Source: Utricularia gibba (Eukaryota > Streptophyta > Magnoliopsida > Lamiales > Lentibulariaceae). Taken from it: 35,077 nucleotides of DNA. A program made the translations under genes and the position numbers. This document shows, piece after piece, positions 21,179 to 31,985 of the stretch. The stretch lies in assembly GCA_002189035.1 (NCBI GenBank), contig NEEC01000100.1, positions 1 through 35,077 of the forward strand, in the 5' to 3' direction. The notes under the pieces are model-generated. The model made no database searches, was not told the DNA's origin, and worked only from the letters and a program-made list of their open reading frames with translations. Every line of letters starts with the position of its first letter. Positions within the stretch are counted from its first letter, which is position 1.

Positions 21179-24100
21179 CTATTCAGGAAGAAGAGGCAGT
21201 CTTTTTACAAGGAATGGAGAACCATTTGTTTCCTCTAAACCAACGAGTTCTTGTGGCTTGCAAGCATCCTCAACGTCTTCAATTGCAGTCTCACAATTGT
21301 CCTCATCCATAGAATTATTAAGAGGGAGGACCCTGAGCCATGTGCCGAATTCAGAGGCGACCCTTTCTGATTTGAGATTATATTTGCGAATTAGATCCTT
21401 TTGAAGCAACAATATATTTGATGGGCGGGGAAGCAGATCAATAGGTTCCCCTGTTGGAATCACTGTCTGCTCAATTGCCATCCTCGCTTCCTTCAAGCAA
21501 CAAGGCAACATTCTTAAGTAAAAAGAGGAAAATTACCAAGGGACAAATGAGTGGAATTTGCCCCATTCACGCATGGTGCAGTAATGAGCAGAAGCATATA
21601 CAGACGACATACTAGGGGTGCTGTTCCCCTTATGAAAGCAGAAACAATAAAAAAAGAGGTACTTGTCCCAGATACAGTACCTGGCATATAGAATACAAAA
21701 ATTTCATCCAGAAATAGGAAATAGGGATCGATCACCTCTAATGCGTCCACTTTCTCTGATTCATTTGCTTTCACTTCAGATTCATATATTTCCAAGATAT
21801 CAGCATGGTCAGCCAAAAATGCTTGTATTGCTTTAATCAAGTGACTAAAAGAGCTTGTCTGCAGAAGGAAGTATGTAAGACAAGAAAAAAGATTATTTGA
21901 TGAAAACAAGAACGAGGAACCCACTGCAGCCTATCGGTAAAGTGCGGTTTACAATATACAACCAAGTTAAAACCAAACCTTGCTGACATAAATAGGAATT
22001 CCACGAGTCCTTGCAGCTGCTTGAAGGTGAGAGTTCTTCTTCAGCTTTGGCAGCAAGGCCAATAGTATATCTGCTTCACTAATATTGTCTGTAAATGCAA
22101 CGACACCCTCAATCTTCATGTGTTTGAATCCTTGCACTACACTCGTCTCGGATATCTGAATTACCCAAATAAGTTCCAAGAATTCACAGTGAGGTTAGTG
22201 GAAACTTCATTTTGTACTTACACCATATAGAAACACAGAAATAGCATCATCCAGTTTGCAGTTTCTTGCTGAAACTTCTTGTGGATTAACTGAAACGAGG
22301 CTACCATTTTCATTATTCATTTCCAATCCAACCACATCCTCTATCCCCGTATTCGTATCAGATAAATCATGCCGAAATCTTGGGTTAAAACCATCCATAA
22401 GTCCCTTGTTTAGCTTACGTAGCTCAAACCTTGGGTTGCGGCCTACCGAAAAGCAAGAGCTCAAAAATCAGGGATTCACAATTTGGCAAAGGACACAAGA
22501 AAAGGTAGGCAACACAATTTCCATAATGAAAAATACGATGACCTGAGAGGATGGCATCCACAGTTGCTTCTAAATTATGATGAACACGTAATTCAAACTT
22601 GGTAATAATCTCCACTCCACAACTAAAAGTGGACGGTCCCTTTCTCTCCAAAACCGTTTTCTGAACACCCCTGCGACTGGCCTCTTCATCTCCTAATGTT
22701 ACACTCTGCAAAAATGTTATAAAATTAGCAATATTACTTGTGTAACCACAAGGTGACACACTGGAAGCTTACAAATTAAAGGCAAAAACTGAAATCATTT
22801 GAAGTAGGGCAGGAGCACTAGTATATCAATTCATGTCCTATGTACATTGGCAGATTCAGTGGTAGAAGGGCGAGAGCAAATAATAAACCAACTATACTCA
22901 TCCAGTGTACCTGAACACCTCCAACTAGCATCTCTAAGGCCGGATTCATCACTAAATTTTCTATTGCCAATCCATGAGCGGTGGCAATTAGCTGAATTCC
23001 ACGCTGTGCAATTGTAGTTGCAGCAGCAGCTTCAAGTCTTGTGCCAATTTCATCAATCACAATCACTTGTGGCATATGATTTTCAACAGCTTCTATCAGC
23101 ACCTAAGGAAATTATCGAAATGATTAGAGGATTAGAGGAAAAAGAACAGGCAGACAACAGCGGTTCCACATTATAAATGATGCTACATTAAAGATGAATA
23201 TCTTTCCATTTTCAAGAGAAGACCATGGCGATCTCATAATCAAGGCTCCTCGCTAAGGAATATTCTGTATACCTTATGTTGAACATCATTATGCGGGACT
23301 TGCATTCGCCTAGCATTTCCAATTCCTGGGTGAGGAACATCCCCATCACCACCGATCTCATTTGAAGTGTCAACAATCATCACTCTTTTTTCATACTCAT
23401 CTGCGAGCATACGAGCTATGTCCCTGCAGAAGAACAAAAAGAAATGGATGTTACGATACCAGGGAAAGAGATGACAAATATGAGAGGATAATTCACCTGA
23501 TAATTGTTGTCTTTCCCACCCCTGGAGGCCCAATGAGTAACAAGGAAGCCCCATCTTTAACCAAATCTCGCAGCAAATTTGCACTTCCAGAAACAGCACG
23601 CCCAACTCGGCACGTTAAACCTACAATTATACCCTTGCGATTGCGAATAGCACTAATGCGGTGAAGGGTCTTGCTGATTCCAGCACGATTATCGACCCCA
23701 AAACCGCCTGTCTGCACCAAGATATTCAATTAAATGCGAAACATCGCTGTGGCAAAGAAAACATCCAGCACACCCGATATGGATGTTACCGAGGCAAAAT
23801 CTAGAGGGCCTAAAAACCAGAATACATGGGTATGCAACACCGACCAGAAAAAAAAAAAAAAAAAATCGGCAAGGCCAATGCGAACAAACAGCAAAAACAG
23901 GCGTGAGAAGCAGCACACAGAGTAATGTACCTGGGCGGCAGCATGTTGGATGTCTTCTGCCGCAATCGAGTGGTCTGACAAAATGAAGTCGCCAGACGGA
24001 AATCGGGCCAATGGCTGTCGACCCAAATCCATGACGACCTCAATCAAATCATGACATTCCGGATGCTCGCTCACCCTCCGCCGCATGTTCTCTGGCAGAA

Positions 24101-24302
24101 GCTCAAGCAACCGACCCAGCTCCACATCGAAATCCTCAGAAGTGCCTTCCACATCGCGAAACGAAAACCGCCGCGGACAGCGAAGGCTGCGAAGCGACAG
24201 GAAAGAAGTGGCACGGCACTGGAGGCGGACAGAGAAGAGTTTTTGGGTAGAAAATGGGTGTGGAAGAGGGTTAAGGCTGAGGAGGAGATGAGACCGAAGC
24301 AT
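21179..24302 (-). CDS. SPD1: Ycf45/SPD1-type P-loop ATPase, plastid-targeted
   Basis: Nine exons on the minus strand: 24302-23931, 23711-23497, 23423-23273, 23102-22911, 22705-22543, 22442-22222, 22155-21979, 21858-21736 and 21490-21179. All phases agree; the total is 1926 nt or 641 residues with no break. The N-terminus is rich in Ser, Leu and Arg without acidic residues, as in chloroplast transit peptides. Walker A is GPPGVGKTT at 185-193 and Walker B is VIVIDE at about 259-264. The surrounding [19 protein letters not shown] and [15 protein letters not shown] are signatures of the Ycf45 family, which is related to SpoIIIAA. The last exon (539-641) resembles an R3H-type nucleic-acid binding domain. 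Arabidopsis SPD1 is needed for plastid development in seedlings. It is convergent with IPT9. The family is certain; orthology to SPD1 rather than its paralogue is inferred. Confidence 0.9.
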
Positions 24303-25690
24303 TGGACGGAGGTCGCGTAATCCGTCCGGACAGTATCAGCTTTTCAACCCCCCATAAAAATCCGATCCTACCTGTCCACGAAAAAAGGAAAAACACAAAG
24401 GAAACAATCGTATGATAATCAAAGGTCGGCAAACTCGAAAAAAAGAGAGCCTTCTGATGGTTACAATGAAAGGTTTCAATCGCTTCTGGTTTCTCTAAAG
24501 AACAGTAAAAAAAGAGATAGAAATGGAGTTCGTGAGAGTTCAGAAACGAATGAATCAAAGCTTGTCCCAAGTCCACAAGGCACAATGGAATGGAATATGG
24601 GTACCGAGCCTATTCATTGTTACAAAAAAAGATCCCATTTTTTGTCGAATCTGAGTTACCAAGGGGGAAAAAGTTTCCATTTTTACTATGGATTTTTTCC
24701 CCTGTCTGCAGGGAATGAAGGTTCGGAGGGAATCAGAGTGAGGTCCATTATCTTTGGGGAGACAACGGCACTACAGCGGTAGCAGACAAAGCTCTAAAAA
24801 AAAAGGGGGGGACGCAACCACACCCACACCCACACGCAGAGGCAGGCAGGCGCATAAATCGCTTGTTATGTATCATATCCATATAATAAATCGCCAAGAC
24901 GACGACTTGCAGGAAATAGGGAGAGAATCTGATTCAGAACCCCCCAATTGAGAGTGAAATGAAGACTGAAAGGAAATGACGTCGTTTTAATTGTGGTGCA
25001 TGTTTATGTTTTGATGGTCGCTGTGTTGGAGAGCTCTTTAATCACCATTCTGCCCAAACACTGATATCACATCACTGGAATCAAAGCCTTTCTCTTTCTT
25101 TGGAGGACTGAGAACGACGGAGAATGCTGAGGAGCTTTCAACCCAAATTCTCTTCTTTATTCTTCTCCTCCTTTTCTCGTTCATTTAACTTCGAAATCCT
25201 CCCTCCCCACTGTGTGTCCAGATAAAGGATGAAATGAATGTGATGAGAGAGAGCATTCTGCTCCGAGTTTCCTGACTCGTGCGTCGCTTAAGGGAGAGGG
25301 GGCAAGTTTCCTTTTTTGTCAACTCATATTTCAGCCGGATTCCTCACTGTACTGCGGCAGTACAGTTTCATCAAACACCTGTAGGTGAAGAGCCTAGCTC
25401 GAGGAAAAAAGATGGGTTAATGTGTGTGAAGGTAGATCAGATCAAAATGGCGAAGATTTCTGGGTTGGACAGCGCAGCAACCTTGCGGGTCATTGATGAT
25501 TGACTGGGTTATTGTTGTCGTAAAGAGTGTTGGGTCAGAGGAATCTGCAGTTTAGTCAACAAAACGCCTTCTTCCTGCTGCACCGAGGAATGTAGGTAAG
25601 AAAAAAGGGGGTCGCCGACTTGAGCTGCTGAAATAAGTCAGGAGGGCTGCCACTCAAAGCATTTCCTTTGCCATCACCGAATATGCAAGT
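24303..25690. promoter_or_regulatory. Upstream region between SPD1 and TCP4
   Basis: About 1.4 kb between divergent start codons. It includes a perfect 10-bp inverted repeat at 25346-25366, listed separately, and an AC-rich stretch near 24815-24836. No gene is evident; it should hold both promoters and long 5' leaders. Confidence 0.45.
25346..25366. repeat. Perfect 10-bp inverted repeat upstream of TCP4
   Basis: The arms ACTGTACTGC and GCAGTACAGT are separated by a single G, about 325-345 bases before the TCP4 ATG. It could be a dimeric protein-binding site or a hairpin in the 5' leader. Confidence 0.7.
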
Positions 25691-27029
25691 TTGGAAAACA
25701 TGGGAGAAAACAACCATCAGCAGATAACACCACGATCTCGGTTTGGTCTGAGAACAAGCTGTGGCGAGATTGTGGAGGTGCAAGGTGGCCACATCGTGAG
25801 GGCAACCGGAACAAAGGACCGCCACAGCAAGGTCTGCACTGCCAAAGGCCCTAGAGATCGGCGCGTCCGCTTGGCTGCACACACAGCCATTCAATTTTAT
25901 GATGTTCAAGATCGCCTTGGCTATGACCGACCCAGCAAAGCCGTCGACTGGCTCATCAAGAAGGCCAAAGCCGCCATTGATGAGCTTGCACAGCTTCCCC
26001 CTGGCATCCCACTTCGTGCTCTCCCCGAAATGTTCGTTTCAATGAAGAAGATGCTCGGATGAAGTTTAATGAAGAAGAACCTCAAATGAAGCTTGAGACT
26101 GAGCATCACTCGGAGCACCAACAGCTCCTTGGTGTGCATGACTCAGATTTCATGATCAATATTTCTGCCCCTGCGAGTAAAACGCCCACGGTAATGCTTG
26201 AAGAGGAACATGGGCAACAAGATTTGCACAACCAGAGAGCCAATGGCAGCATCATTAATCCCACCCCCAGAGCACGAGCTTTTTGCCTCCAGTATACATC
26301 GATGGCATTGCAGATACAATCAAGCCTTTTTTTCCAGCGGGTGCTTCTGCAGCTGAAGCTAGTTCGTCTTCTACGAAATTTCAGAACTTCCGATTTCCAG
26401 ATTTACTTTCAAGAAATAGAGGTAACTTCCAGGATTTGAGGCTTTCACTCCAATCATTTCAAGATCCCCTGCTGTTCTACCATCATCCTCAGCAGCATTT
26501 GAACACCACTCACCACCCAGAACAAGCTTGCCAGCAAGGACATGTCCAAACTCAGATTATACTGAGTGGAACTCCGCTGGGATTCGATGTTACCGCAACA
26601 CGGGATGCGTATCATCAACAGGCTGCAGAAGTAACTCGTCTCCAGAGGCCATTGACCTGGAATTCCAGTGGTGGTGACACCGGTAGTGGGGCCGGCGCTG
26701 CAGCTTTCTTATTCAGTTTGCCGCAACTGTTAGGCCATTCCCAGTTTTTGCCACAGAGGGGACCCCTTCAGTCCAATAACCCACCTCTAGCTCGTGCTTG
26801 GATGGATCAATCAGACGTAACCACTGGCTCGGATGATCCCAGCCAACAGCACCACCTTCCCGAAACAGCTCTTCCCATCTATCAATCGTCAGTGCAAGGG
26901 ATTGGGTTTGCGTCAGGAGTTGGTGGGTGTTCTAGGTTTCACATTCCCGAAAGAATTCAGGATATTGAAGGAGAGCACGATGGCCACTCTCAAAAGCCAT
27001 CTTTTGCTTCCCCTGATACACCCCATTAA
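25691..27029 (+). CDS. TCP4: CIN-class TCP transcription factor, miR319-targeted, two one-base frameshifts
   Basis: The gene is intronless. The TCP bHLH-like domain lies at about residues 40-99 ([20 protein letters not shown] ... [21 protein letters not shown]), preceded by [16 protein letters not shown], which marks the TCP3/4/10 group. These factors restrain leaf and petal cell division and promote maturation. The reading frame shifts twice: at a run of five C (25997-26001), where the [11 protein letters not shown] region changes frame, and at another run of five C (26264-26268), before STSFLPP. Each is one base short for the conserved frame. With both allowed for, the protein is about 446 residues, with the conserved ADTIKPFFP and [12 protein letters not shown] motifs. 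The end [14 protein letters not shown] is less typical. A miR319 site lies at 26755-26776. An alternative start is the ATG at 25700. Confidence 0.92.
26755..26776 (+). promoter_or_regulatory. miR319 target site in the TCP4 coding region
   Basis: AGAGGGGACCCCTTCAGTCC, followed by AA, is the established miR319 complementary site of CIN-class TCP genes. It encodes QRGPLQSN. miR319-guided cleavage of the mRNA would be the main post-transcriptional control. Confidence 0.93.
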
Positions 27030-27984
27030 AGGTGATAGCTGCACTCGCTCTTTGTCCATTTCTCTTACAATCGGTAATTTTTCTTCACCGAGTTATTTTT
27101 TTCGGAAAGATTAAATACTGGGTGGATGAAAAATCTGATTACTTTATGCAGTTTTGCTTTTTGTGGGGAAGAAGCAAGAACCGGTTTCTCTCAATTGCGC
27201 CTTTACTTCCGGCCAACAATCTAGATGGCTGATTCCTCAATTGGCTACTACTCCCTCGACTATGTTACATGTTGGGTGTTCCCCTTCCATTCCATCTGTA
27301 TTTGAAACGGAAGAGAGCTAAATGGAACTCGACCAAGGGTTAGAGCGAGAGCCTGCTGGACGCTTAGAGTTGTCAGGACGCTACTGTCTCATTCTGTGTG
27401 ATTCAATTGACAGATTTGTTGTTCCTGCTGAATGAGCGTTTAAACCCGGCGAAAATCTTAGTTATTATGAAGAATTCACTGTTGGCAATCACTCATAGGA
27501 GCCTCATCCCTGAATTATAAAGCTTCAAACATTGGCATGGATTTTGATGGATGTTCATTGCTGAGACTTGTGGGGTGCATCTCGAAGAACGAAGCTGGAG
27601 AGAGCAACACTTAATTGGATGGTGTGTATCTTCTGTTCACCTATTTCAACAAGCCTGAGCCCGTTTCTCTTCTTTCAGAAACACTTCCAGCAAACTACAG
27701 CGTGATCAGCTCATCCAGTTTCAACACCAGGAAAAGAGGGTTGCTTTAGATCGCTTCGCTTTTCTTTCTCCTATGCCAATGACATGAATACCAATTAGCA
27801 CCGTTGTTTGCTTTGAATTCATGGTCCCGAATGTTTTCTGCATTGCTGAAGCTTCTGTTTTTTACTCTTTAGCAATTCTGGTCGTGTGAAATAACCTGAA
27901 ACTTACAATCAGTGTCCCAAAGAGTCAAGACCATCCAAAGTAGTAGCGACGAAGGTAACCACGTCCGAGAGTGAATTGTTCCCA
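27030..27984. other. 3' regions of TCP4 and the DUF3082 gene, no other gene seen
   Basis: Convergent downstream sequence. No long open frame with family features is visible on either strand. Confidence 0.45.
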
Positions 27985-29081
27985 TTATCGTTTTTCTTCG
28001 GGGCTGTGATCTTCGCTGCTGCTAGGTATATCAGAAACACTGGATTTCACCTCAGATGAACTTGTAGGTTCTTCAGTGTAACCGCCTGGACTACCCATCA
28101 AGGAGTTGATGGCAAGCTGGGCAGAGTACAGGAACAATCCAAGAGAATTGGCTCCAAAAACAAATGTGGCGAGATAGCACAAGCCATTGATTATTGTCCT
28201 GTGAAATAACGCAGCTGTTAACTGAACAAAAAGCAAGGGGGACACGGGTTACATTACCTTATGGTTATTGTTATCTGGCGCACCTAGAAACAATGAAAGA
28301 AGAGCGTGCAGTTGAGTTGGTTGGATGTGAGGGTGGGGAGGAATCCAGGATGATGAAAATAGAACCTTACCGAGTAATTATCTGAAATTGTTTGGCGATC
28401 GAGTGCAGATCCGATTGTTGTAGTGAACTTGTAAAGAATCAAAGCAATGGAGCCGGCTGCCAATGCGCCGAGAAACGCCTGAATAGGTTTTGGTTGAGAT
28501 TTGGAGGCTGCTGGCGACAGAGTAACAGACTTCAGGCTCTCCAAGGCCTCTTCAGTTAGAGACTTGGTTTCACCGGATGATCTGAATTTCTGATTCGTAA
28601 AATGGGGAACAGCCGATCAATGTGCAAAAAGCTATAATCGAACAATCCCAAGAGAAAACCAACAAGTAAAACTCCGGTGCTTAGAATTGGGAAAAGGAAA
28701 AGGCGGCAAGCAGCGTACATTTTCTCTGGCACGTTGGGCGCGGCGGCGGAGAGAGCGAAAGAGTAGCAGGGTGATGGAGCCTGTGAGGAGAAAACTAGTC
28801 AAAGACTGGAGAGGCGTGGGCTCATCCGAGGTAGCGAAAATGGTTGATCTCGAAGGAGATATCTCTATAGGACCATCTTGGGAGTCTGTCACACTATCGT
28901 CGCTCCTTTCGGATACGACCTCTGCAATCGCATTTCGAGAAGAGAGGCTGGAGAGACGAAGGACAGGTACGGAAACAGCAGTGAGAGAAAGGGGGCACGG
29001 ATTTGAAGAAGAAGATAGCAAAGGGACATGGACCGGCAGGAGAGGGAGGAACTGCCGTGGAGAAGATGATAGTATCCACAT
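27985..29081 (-). CDS. DUF3082 membrane protein, probably chloroplast
   Basis: Four exons on the minus strand: 29081-28719, 28589-28371, 28283-28258 and 28198-27985. The phases agree and give 273 residues. The third exon is only 26 bases and encodes VRQITITIR. The N-terminal 50 residues are rich in Ser, Pro and Leu and lack acidic residues, which suggests a transit peptide. Predicted membrane spans are at about 94-111 (LTSFLLTGSITLLLFRSL), 157-176 (IQAFLGALAAGSIALILYKF) and 204-232 (NGLCYLATFVFGANSLGLFLY). The stretch from KPIQAFLGAL through GLFLYSAQLA fits what I recall of the DUF3082 family, found in plants and cyanobacteria. The tail is Ser/Glu-rich and presumably soluble. The molecular function is unknown; the domain name is from memory. 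Confidence 0.83.
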
Positions 29082-29231
29082 TTGACGCTGGGGTTTTTTG
29101 GAGAAGCGATCAGGTTAACCATGTATGTTTTTTCTAAATAAATTATCAGCTGCTCACGTTTGTAGTTGTGGGCCTGCAAGATGCGATCTTGTCGTCAGAC
29201 CGGCTCGAAAGGCTTCAGCCCACAACCACCG

Positions 29232-29254
29232 CCTGATCCTGATCCTGATCCTGA
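29232..29254. repeat. CCTGAT hexamer tandem repeat
   Basis: Nearly four units lie between the DUF3082 start and the ERL1 stop codon. Confidence 0.8.
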
Positions 29255-29379
29255 ATCCCTCCCTGATCATCCATCATTTCAGCAATTCAATCCATGCGAA
29301 ACCTTAAAACTGGGAGACGACTAGCACCTTGATTGCGTTAGGAGTTTCGCATGCAACTCTCTACTGAGAAGCTTTTACA

Positions 29380-30877
29380 TTAGATTCGGTTACGGAAGAG
29401 AAATGTAACAGAATGAGGCGAAGTGCGAGCTCGTTTTGCTGTTACTTGAAGGTGAGCGCCATCAGCAAGCATGCGCCGTAAGACTCTCGCTATATTCTTG
29501 GAATCATCAATACCAACATGGTGGCTGCCCAACAACGGGATGTGGAGATGTCGCATCATCGAGAGCATTCCAGGCGCCTGCTTCAGACAAGAGAACCGCT
29601 TAGCAGCAGCAAGACCCCACTATGAAGACCCCCTCCAGCAGACAGTGAAAATTCAAATACAGAATGTTGGCGCTAACCCTTGTATTGTAGAAGTTGAGGA
29701 AAATGTCCTTGATATTGATCCATTCCATAAAATAAGGAGGAAGTTCAATACCCGAAACCTTGCATTGATCTGGGATTTTTGTTTTGAGATCCCAGTTCCC
29801 ACTGGTTCGTGGTCATAGCATAGCAAAAGCAGGTAAAAAGAATCTCGTGAGCCAACATATTTCATTTCTAAAGAAAATGCAACTCACGCTTGTACAAAAA
29901 TGCAGCTTCGTGAGTTGGATGGCTGGTTCTCACCAAGTCACGAATGCTGCTCTATGCAGAATGCCATCTCCAGACTCCTGTCTTAGAGCAATACCCCCGA
30001 CTCTCTCTTTTCTCAGCCAACCTTCAAACTGTTCGATGACATCTGCAAACTTTATGGCAGTGTCATGCCACACACTGCACAGGATTATAGAACCCAACCG
30101 GGATGGTTTCATTTTCAGCGCAAGCAGATTGGTTGGGAGTAAATAGCATCTAACTAAACTAAAAAGCACGCAAAAAAAAAGATCCATACCGATCCAAACC
30201 AAGCATTCCATACTTTCCCTCAATGTACTCGTTTATCCTTTGTTGGCTCATCTTAGTAGGCCTTACGAACCTGGGCACATAGGAAGAGAACAGATGGAAT
30301 GCGTGGTGCAAATCGCACCCATATCTATGTAAACCTCAGTGAAGGTTTTCTTTTTAATATGAGGGATTGCTTCTGACCTGTGGAAAACGTCTACTACGTC
30401 CAGAGTCTTGGTATCGAATAGTAGCACTGGAAATTCCAGAACCTCGACTTTTCCCTCTAAATCAAGCACGAGAAAGTAATCATAGTCTTGTCCCAGGACA
30501 TTTGGTGACCCGGAAACGCTGTCCCCTAATTGCACAGAGCAGCTATGACTGAACTTCTCAAGGTGCAGAGGATCTTCACTCTACATGAGTTAAAACAGCA
30601 AAACACATCACAGTGAGAAGGCTTCAGAGATTTCCGGAAAATGAGACGCATTTCACATAGGGATCACCTTCGTACACTTCCCTTGGGTGTAATACAAACA
30701 CGTGGGCTTCCATTTCGAACCTATGCTGGGTTTCGAAGAATGAGAGGAACACGTGACGAATGATGTTCGCGATTGAGACCGAAACGATAACGGAGAGGGG
30801 AATAAATGAAAGGGAAGGAGAGGAGAAGATAGCAAAACTGGGCGGCGCAACAAATTTATCTCCCGGAGCGCGGCCAT
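29380..30877 (-). CDS. ERL1: ERI-1-like 3'-5' exonuclease, plastid type
   Basis: Six exons on the minus strand: 30877-30668, 30580-30378, 30270-30190, 30074-29934, 29801-29678 and 29577-29380. The phases agree and the product has 318 residues. It is a DEDDh exoribonuclease: D110 and E112 in FLVLDLEGKVE, D216 in CGNWD, and H273 with D277 in GSHHVGID. The N-terminus (MAALREINLLRRPVLLSS) looks like a chloroplast transit peptide. It is followed by CLYYTQGKCTK, a conserved lead-in of this plant family. Work on Nicotiana ERL1 supports a role in chloroplast rRNA processing, not cytosolic RNAi. The in-frame ATG at 30976 would add 33 residues, but the 30877 start gives a more typical length. No frame breaks are seen. 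Confidence 0.9.
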
Positions 30878-31985
30878 AGGAGAAATGGAATTAGGGCAAG
30901 GCAGATCGTCCCATTGTTCACAAAAGTTAAAATCGGGGAAAAGGGAAGGCAGGGCGGGGCAGGAGGAAGTTTGCAAGTTGTCTCATGGGGCAGAACCGTA
31001 GAAGGAAGGATCGGGGTGTTGCCGTGAGAGATGGTTGTGAAGACGAGGGCACGGCAGGAATTGCCAACACCCAAGGCCTTTGCTACACATTTTGGTTTTT
31101 GGATTCCAGTGAAGGCAAGAAGAGTGGAGCATGAAAAGGAAGGATTGTGAAAAGTCCCCACACGCAGTTAATCGCCATTAATTCATGTGTAATCAAAAGA
31201 TAGAGGGTAGGCCAGCGCTATTTCTTCCTTTTTTTGGTTTTTACTTCCTTTTATCCAAGGGGGCTGAAGCTGAAGCCCAATGAGACCAGATTGACCGTGA
31301 GGTTGCATTGCAATTTAATGTCGTTTAATTCAAGTTGCACCAGTCCCCTGGTAGGAGGGCACATGTGTTACATAGAGAGTCTGGGCTTTTATGAACCCCA
31401 TTAATTATGCTACCCTATCCTTGGCAAGGAAAGGATAGCATAGGGGCTAATCAGCAATTAAGGATGACTTGAGAAATCACCACTTGGGGTGAGGGGGGCC
31501 TGAAGGATGTAGATCCTTCCTAGACAGGCCAACGTGTGAGGCTCCCTCAATTTGGCCTTTCAGATTAGCCGGTAACCCGTAAATTGACAGCAAACCTGTC
31601 CCGTGTCCTGGGTCTACGCACCTAAATTTACTACCAGGGAACCACTGCACTGCACACATCCCATCCCGGGTAGCATCTTGTCTATCCTCTGAAGCACATG
31701 GTTGGGTTGGTTGTCCTAACGCTTGGAACTCACAAACAACGGGTTTTGATACATTTTGGATGTCCAGGGAAACAAAAAAAGAAAACAGAAAGAATGCGAG
31801 GGATGAATTCACAGTGCGACAGGGGCAAGCCGAAGAAAATCGATGTCACGCTCTAGCAGCAAAGTCATACTGCGAAGGATGGTACCAATCCAACGCAACA
31901 CTCGCTATAGAAACTCCACAAGTAGTCCCGCTTTAATTTTTCTTTCTTATTCTAATTGATATCGGTACAAGACAAAACCCGGGTG
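30878..31985. other. ERL1 upstream region and HD-Zip 3' region
   Basis: It holds the ERL1 promoter and leader. An imperfect inverted repeat lies at about 31408-31441 (CTATCCTT ... AAGGATAG). One unexplained open frame, 31477-31812, is listed separately. Confidence 0.4.
31477..31812 (-). CDS. Orphan 111-residue ORF with a signal-like N-terminus, doubtful
   Basis: The minus-strand frame starts MNSSLAFFLFSFFVSL, a plausible signal peptide or anchor, followed by about 95 polar residues with four cysteines (VCEF, PCASE, MCAVQ, FRCVDP). I recognise no family. It begins 174 bases downstream of the HD-Zip stop codon on the same strand, so it may be chance sequence in the 3' UTR. No promoter or splice signal decides the matter. 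Confidence 0.2.
   Translation of the reverse strand: MNSSLAFFLFSFFVSLDIQNVSKPVVCEFQALGQPTQPCASEDRQDATRDGMCAVQWFPGSKFRCVDPGHGTGLLSIYGLPANLKGQIEGASHVGLSRKDLHPSGPPHPKW

Noticed and set aside
21514-21924. 136-codon minus-strand frame
   Set aside because: Its middle is SPD1 exon 8 (21858-21736) read through into introns on both sides.
31408-31441. Imperfect inverted repeat considered as a miniature transposon
   Set aside because: The arms are only eight bases with mismatches beyond, and I see no target duplication.
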